NCBI GenBank assembly: GCA_007121055.1
Contig: SKMM01000328.1
Span: 1-8,649 of the forward strand
Direction: 5' to 3'
Source of the DNA: Paracoccaceae bacterium
Lineage (GTDB): Bacteria > Pseudomonadota > Alphaproteobacteria > Rhodobacterales > Rhodobacteraceae
Length of the DNA: 8,649 nucleotides
Program-made: the position numbers and the translations under genes
In this document: one piece after another, positions 5,420 through 8,649 of the stretch
Layout: each line of letters opens with the position of its first letter
How positions within the stretch are numbered: position 1 is the first letter of the stretch
Notes under the pieces: model-generated
What the model saw: only the letters and a program-made list of their open reading frames with translations
What the model was told of the DNA's origin: nothing
Databases searched by the model: none

Positions 5420-6463
5420 ATGCCTTCGGCTTCCTGCACGTCTCCAGGCAGCCCGAGCTTCGACATCCGGCGGGGCGAGACCGTAGGCCTTGTGGGCGAA
5501 TCGGGGTCCGGCAAGACCACCGTGGGCCGCGCCATCCTGCGCGCCATCGACCCCACGGGCGGCGAGGTGATCTATCACGACCGCCGCGGTGACATTGATC
5601 TTGCGCACGCCGACGAAGGCGCCCTGCGCCAGGTACGCCCCAGGCTGCAGATGATCTTTCCCGAAGGCCGCGTGCAGCTGCACGACCTGAAGGGCGAGGC
5701 GCTGCGGCTGTTCCGTCCGCGCATGAGCCTGGTGTTCCAGGACCCCTATTCCAGCCTCAACCCGCGGATGACCGTGCGCGACATCATCGCCGAGCCGCTG
5801 ATCGCCGGTGGGCTGATGCGGGACCGCGCGCAGATCGACGGCCGCGTGCGCGAGATCGCGGCGCGCTGCAAGCTGAACCTCGAACATCTGCGCCGCTTCC
5901 CCCACGCCTTTTCCGGCGGCCAGCGCCAGCGCATCTGCATCGCCCGCGCGCTGGTCTCGAAGCCCGATTTCGTGGTCTGCGACGAGAGCGTCTCGGCGCT
6001 CGATGTCTCGATCCAGGCCGAGATCGTGAACCTGCTGAAGGATCTTCAGGAGGAGATGGGGGTCGCCTTCCTGTTCATCGCCCATGACCTGAGCGTGGTG
6101 GCGCAGATCTCGGACCGGGTGGCGGTGATGTATGTCGGGCAGTTCGTGGAATACGCCCCCACCCGCAAGCTGTTCTTCACCCCCCGCCACCCCTATACCC
6201 ATGCGCTGCTGTCGGCCGTGCCCATCGCCGATCCCGATCTGGAGTTCGCCCCCGTCCGGCTCACGGGCGAGATCCCCAACCCCATGGACGCCCCGCCGGG
6301 CTGCCGGTTCCATACCCGCTGCCCGCAGGCCCGCGCCCGCTGCCGCACCGACGTGCCCGCCTGGCGCGAGATCGCGCCCGAGCATTTCGTGGCTTGCCAT
6401 TTCGCGGAAGATTTCGACTTCTCCCGTCCGGAACTGGCCCCCGACCCCGACGACACCCCCTGA
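5420..6463 (+). CDS. DppF/OppF-type ABC transporter ATP-binding protein, N-terminus replaced by transposase-derived sequence
   Basis: ATPase of the oligopeptide/dipeptide importer family. Counting from the ATG at 5420 (347 residues): Walker A GESGSGKT 26-33, Q-loop FQDPYSSLNP from 106 (Gln107), signature FSGGQRQR from 164, Walker B FVVCDE 184-189, switch His222 in IAHDL. The C-terminal oligo_HPY region has RHPYTHALLSAVP (256-268) and the cysteine cluster GCRFHTRC with a further Cys at 308. Family members usually have 40 or more residues before Walker A, including the aromatic A-loop that stacks on adenine. Here homology begins at SFDIRRGE, codon 5456; the 12 preceding codons are out-of-frame transposase. 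A good ribosome binding site for 5420 is not evident. Residues 55-106 contain a tandem 26-residue repeat. No permease or binding-protein gene is present. It ends 15 bp before phnW, so it heads the phosphonate operon. Function is doubtful. Confidence 0.8.
   Translation: MPSASCTSPGSPSFDIRRGETVGLVGESGSGKTTVGRAILRAIDPTGGEVIYHDRRGDIDLAHADEGALRQVRPRLQMIFPEGRVQLHDLKGEALRLFRPRMSLVFQDPYSSLNPRMTVRDIIAEPLIAGGLMRDRAQIDGRVREIAARCKLNLEHLRRFPHAFSGGQRQRICIARALVSKPDFVVCDESVSALDVSIQAEIVNLLKDLQEEMGVAFLFIAHDLSVVAQISDRVAVMYVGQFVEYAPTRKLFFTPRHPYTHALLSAVPIADPDLEFAPVRLTGEIPNPMDAPPGCRFHTRCPQARARCRTDVPAWREIAPEHFVACHFAEDFDFSRPELAPDPDDTP
5582..5737 (+). repeat. Two tandem 26-codon units within the ABC ATPase, before the Q-loop
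   Basis: Unit 1 (5582-5659, residues 55-80, ending RPRLQMIF) and unit 2 (5660-5737, residues 81-106, ending RPRMSLVF) are exactly 78 nt each and adjacent. They align without gaps with 9 of 26 identical residues (G3, L7, A14, L15, R16, R19, P20, R21, F26) and many conservative pairs. Family members normally have one such segment, running straight into FQDPYSSLNP. Nucleotide similarity between the units is clearly lower than expected for a recent slip, so this is an old duplication or an in-frame joint between two related ATPase genes. Confidence 0.65.
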
Positions 6464-6478
6464 CCGCCCGAGGACTCC

Positions 6479-7657
6479 ATGCACGACCTTCCCCCGCCCG
6501 ACGACGGCGCGCCCTGGCTCCTGACCCCCGGTCCGCTGACGACCTCGGCCGCGGTGAAGCGCGCGATGCTGCGCGACTGGGGCAGCTGGGACGGCGATTT
6601 CCGCGCCATGACGGCCGAGCTGCGCGCGCGGCTGGTGGCGATGCTGGGCGATCCGGACGTCACCTGCGTGCCGATGCAGGGCTCGGGCTCGTTCGCGGTC
6701 GAATCCATGCTGGGCACCATGGTCCCGCGCGACGGGCGGGCGCTGGTGCTGGCCAACGGCGCCTATGGCCAGCGTGCGGTCGCCACGCTGCGGACCATGG
6801 GGCGGCCGGTCGCGGTGCTGGACAAGGGCGACTTCGCGCCCCCCCGCGGCGCCGAAGTTGCCGCGGCCCTGACCGCCGATCCCGCCATCACCCATGTTGT
6901 CGCGATCCATTGCGAGACCTCCAGCGGCATCCTCAACCCGCTGGAGGAGATCGCCTGGGCCGTGGCCGCCGCGGGCCGGCGGCTCCTGGTGGACGCCATG
7001 TCGTCCTTCGGGGCGGTGGCCATTGACCCCGCGCGGGTGCCCTTCGATGCGCTGGTCTCCAGCGCCAACAAATGCATCGAGGGCGTGCCCGGCTTCGGCT
7101 TCATCCTCGCCCGCCGCGACGTGCTGGCGGCCAGCGCCGGCCGGGCGCATTCGCTGTCGCTCGACGCCCATGCGCAATGGGCCGAGATGGAGCGCTCGGG
7201 CCAGTGGCGCTATACGCCCCCCACCCATGTGGTCGCGGCCTTCCTGCAGGCGCTGCAGGATCACGCGGCCGAGGGCGGCGTGCCCGCCCGCGGCGCCCGC
7301 TACGGGCGCAACCGCGACGTGCTGGTGGCGGGGATGCGCGATCTGGGCTTCCGCACCCTGCTGCCCGACCGCTGGCTCTCGCCCATCATCACCACCTTCT
7401 TCGCCCCCGCCGACCCGGCCTTCGACTTCGCCCGCTTCTACGCCGCGATGAAGGTCCGCGGCTTCGTCATCTACCCCGGCAAGCTGACCGAGGTGGAGAG
7501 CTTCCGCCTCGGCCATATCGGTCAGCTCGACACCGCGGTGATGGCACGCGTGGTGCAGGCCGTGGCCGAGAGCCTGACGGAGATGGGCGTGCGCGACACC
7601 GCCCCCGCCCCCGCTGCGCTGGCCGCCCAGCGCCAGGTCGAGGAGTCGCTCGCATGA
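6479..7657 (+). CDS. phnW: 2-aminoethylphosphonate-pyruvate transaminase
   Basis: A 392-residue PLP enzyme of the class V aminotransferase fold. It converts 2-aminoethylphosphonate and pyruvate to phosphonoacetaldehyde and L-alanine in the cytoplasm. The N-terminus has LLTPGPLTTS (14-23) and RDWGSWDGDF, the phosphate-cup region has MQGSGSFAVE (66-75), Asp172 in VDAMSSFG is the PLP-pyridine contact, Lys198 in SSANKCIEGVPGFGF is the Schiff-base lysine, and Arg343 in FRLGHIGQ is the expected carboxylate/phosphonate-binding Arg. Length and motifs fit Salmonella PhnW (about 367 residues), with a slightly longer tail. The ATG at 6479 follows GAGGA at 6470-6474 with a short 4-nt spacer. It lies 15 bp after the ABC ATPase stop and overlaps phnX by 4 bp. 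The phnX neighbour makes the assignment firm. Confidence 0.95.
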   Translation: MHDLPPPDDGAPWLLTPGPLTTSAAVKRAMLRDWGSWDGDFRAMTAELRARLVAMLGDPDVTCVPMQGSGSFAVESMLGTMVPRDGRALVLANGAYGQRAVATLRTMGRPVAVLDKGDFAPPRGAEVAAALTADPAITHVVAIHCETSSGILNPLEEIAWAVAAAGRRLLVDAMSSFGAVAIDPARVPFDALVSSANKCIEGVPGFGFILARRDVLAASAGRAHSLSLDAHAQWAEMERSGQWRYTPPTHVVAAFLQALQDHAAEGGVPARGARYGRNRDVLVAGMRDLGFRTLLPDRWLSPIITTFFAPADPAFDFARFYAAMKVRGFVIYPGKLTEVESFRLGHIGQLDTAVMARVVQAVAESLTEMGVRDTAPAPAALAAQRQVEESLA

Positions 7658-8433
7658 CCCGGTTCAAGGCGGTGGTGTTCGACTGGGCGGGCACCACCAT
7701 CGATTTCGGCTCCTTCGCGCCCATGGGGGTCTTCGTCGAGGCGTTCCACCGCTTCGGGCTGAAGGCCACCATCGCCGAGGCCCGTGCCCCCATGGGGGCC
7801 CCCAAGCGCGACCACATCCGGGCCATGCTGACCGCCCCGCGGCTGTCGTCCGAATGGGAACGGGTGCATGGCGCGGCGCCGACCGAAGCCGACATCGACC
7901 GGATCTACGAGGTCTTCGTGCCCATGAACGAGGAGGTCGTCGCACAATACGCCCAGCTCGTCCCCGGCACGCGCGAGGCGGTGGAGGCCTTGCGCGCGCG
8001 GGGCCTCAGGATCGGCTCCACGACCGGCTACACCCGCTCGATCATGGAGCGGGTGTTTCCCGTCGCCGCCGCGCAGGGCTATGCGCCGGACTGCTGCGTC
8101 TGCGCCGACGACCTGCCCGAGGGGCGGCCGGGGCCGTTGCAGATGTATCAGTGCTTCATCGCGCTGCGAGTCTATCCGCCCGAGACCGTGGTGAAGGTCG
8201 ATGACACCGAGCCCGGACTCCTCGAGGGGCTGGCGGCGGGATGCCTGACGGTGGGCGTGGCGCTCTCGGGGAACCATGTCGGGCGCACGCCCGAGGAACT
8301 GGCGGCGATGGACCCGGCCGATGTGGCGCGGCTGCGCGACGCGGCGGCGGCCCGACTGCGCGCGGCCGGCGCGCATCACGTCATCGACACGGTGGCCGAC
8401 CTGCCCGCGCTGCTGGAGCGCCTCGATGCCTGA
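7654..8433 (+). CDS. phnX: Phosphonoacetaldehyde hydrolase (phosphonatase)
   Basis: A 259-residue HAD-superfamily enzyme that cleaves the C-P bond of phosphonoacetaldehyde to acetaldehyde and phosphate. The HAD nucleophile loop is FDWAGTTID with Asp10 and the phosphonatase-specific Ala12. Lys51 in MGAPKRDHI of the cap domain is the Schiff-base lysine. SEWERVHG (66-73), the phosphate-binding GSTTGY (121-126), DDLPEGRPGP (152-161) and the acidic Mg2+ motif KVDDTEPG (Asp183, Asp184) follow in the family order. Length is normal (B. cereus enzyme about 267). The ATG overlaps the phnW stop as ATGA, with GAGGAG at 7640-7645 and an 8-nt spacer, so translation is likely coupled. It uses the product of PhnW directly. 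Confidence 0.96.
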   Translation: MTRFKAVVFDWAGTTIDFGSFAPMGVFVEAFHRFGLKATIAEARAPMGAPKRDHIRAMLTAPRLSSEWERVHGAAPTEADIDRIYEVFVPMNEEVVAQYAQLVPGTREAVEALRARGLRIGSTTGYTRSIMERVFPVAAAQGYAPDCCVCADDLPEGRPGPLQMYQCFIALRVYPPETVVKVDDTEPGLLEGLAAGCLTVGVALSGNHVGRTPEELAAMDPADVARLRDAAAARLRAAGAHHVIDTVADLPALLERLDA

Positions 8434-8649
8434 GGGCGGCAACGTCCTGTTCCTGACCATGGACCAGCTGCGCGCCGATGTGCTGTTCGGCGCACTGGGC
8501 CGGGCCGTGGCGCTGCCGGGTTTCGACCGGCTGATGGCCCGCGCGGCCTGCTTCACCAATTGCTGGACCGCGGCGGTGCCCTGCGGGCCGTCCCGGGCCT
8601 CGCTCCTGACCGGGCTTTACGCCTTCAACCACCGCGCCATCCGCAACGG
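8426..8649 (+). CDS. Phosphonate monoester hydrolase / arylsulfatase-like enzyme (3' end outside window)
   Basis: The first 74 codons of an alkaline-phosphatase-superfamily sulfatase/phosphonate monoester hydrolase. NVLFLTMDQLRAD (6-18) supplies the metal-binding Asp13 and the Gln14 typical of the Rhizobium PehA-type phosphonate monoester hydrolases. PGFDRLMARA follows. VPCGPSRASLLTG (51-63) is the CxPSR signature, in which Cys53 is oxidised to formylglycine. FNHRAIRNG after it also fits the monoester hydrolases better than arylsulfatases. The ATG at 8426 overlaps the last 8 bases of phnX, with GGAG at 8415-8418 and a 7-nt spacer, so it is the next cistron of the same operon. Its likely role is releasing a free phosphonate, such as 2-aminoethylphosphonate, from an ester for PhnW. 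Arylsulfatase or choline-sulfatase-like activity cannot be excluded from this fragment. Confidence 0.8.
   Translation, partial: MPEGGNVLFLTMDQLRADVLFGALGRAVALPGFDRLMARAACFTNCWTAAVPCGPSRASLLTGLYAFNHRAIRN

Larger units (their letters stand above)
5141..5457 (+). mobile_element. Internal fragment of an IS481-type transposase, disrupted
   Basis: Conceptual translation shows parts of an integrase-core transposase in order: RYAETAIELTGEQAAFLEK (from 5144), then ERHVESGAPGELL and SADTFFVGTLKG (about 5261-5335), then GKVYLHAVVDTFG and AFGFLHVSRQPE (to 5457). These match the linker and start of the rve (DDE) domain; the first catalytic Asp is at 5306-5308. The second Asp, the Glu and everything beyond are missing, as are the N-terminal helix-turn-helix and both terminal inverted repeats. 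The first two parts share a frame broken by TGA at 5243-5245. The third is in another frame, reached by a shift near 5336. Relative to the protein pattern I expect, about 45 nt and about 40 nt of extra sequence sit at these two breaks. It is dead and lies between two genes that both lost their 5' ends. Family assignment is from recalled motifs. Confidence 0.75.

Noticed and set aside
5276..7516. A 746-codon open frame on the minus strand
   Set aside because: It runs antisense through the ABC ATPase and phnW, and its His/Gly/Ala/Arg-rich translation has no recognisable domain. phnW and the ATPase are unambiguous on the other strand.
7786..7799. 14-bp perfect palindrome GCCCCCATGGGGGC
   Set aside because: It lies within phnX, encoding the conserved stretch next to the Schiff-base lysine, and is explained by GC-rich codon choice.
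1..8649. CRISPR array, toxin-antitoxin pair or phage genes
   Set aside because: No regularly spaced direct repeats, no small paired ORFs with known motifs, and no phage structural or integrase genes were found apart from the IS remnant.

Overview
The window is uniformly GC-rich with strong third-position G/C bias. Its gene content (two HdhA-like dehydrogenases, a PhnW/PhnX pair, a peptide-type ABC ATPase) fits an alphaproteobacterium, most likely Rhodobacterales. That placement is an inference from composition and protein style; no rRNA or tRNA gene is present to confirm it.

Layout. The left part (1-5146) is on the minus strand. Reading in the direction of transcription it holds: the 3' part of a 7-alpha-hydroxysteroid-dehydrogenase-like gene (4769-5146, its first half missing); an intact second SDR dehydrogenase (3928-4722); an 879-residue rifampicin-phosphotransferase/PEP-synthase-like phosphotransferase (1056-3695) preceded by an FNR/NNR-type palindrome; a doubtful 48-codon ORF with a hairpin; and a serine hydrolase of the class C beta-lactamase/esterase family that runs off the left edge. 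The right part (5420-8649) is on the plus strand. It is a tightly packed phosphonate operon: a DppF/OppF-type ABC ATPase missing its N-terminus, phnW (2-aminoethylphosphonate-pyruvate transaminase), phnX (phosphonoacetaldehyde hydrolase), and the start of a phosphonate-monoester-hydrolase/sulfatase-like enzyme. The last three are joined by a 4-base and an 8-base overlap.

The junction. Between these two divergent blocks lies about 310 bp of a broken IS481-type transposase with neither IS end. Homology to the HdhA-like protein stops exactly where the transposase begins, and homology to the ABC ATPase starts exactly where it stops. Both flanking genes have therefore lost their 5' ends and native promoters. 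The remnant is itself interrupted by an in-frame stop and a frameshift, and each interruption sits beside a perfect 9-bp inverted repeat.

How the genes may work together. PhnW and PhnX form the classical route from 2-aminoethylphosphonate (AEP) to acetaldehyde and phosphate. The adjoining phosphonate monoester hydrolase could supply AEP from AEP esters such as phosphonolipid head groups, and the peptide-type ABC ATPase suggests uptake of a larger phosphonate-containing compound. The loss of the ATPase N-terminus and of everything upstream means the importer, and perhaps the whole operon's expression, is compromised here unless copies exist elsewhere. The ATPase also carries an unusual 26-residue direct duplication just before its Q-loop.
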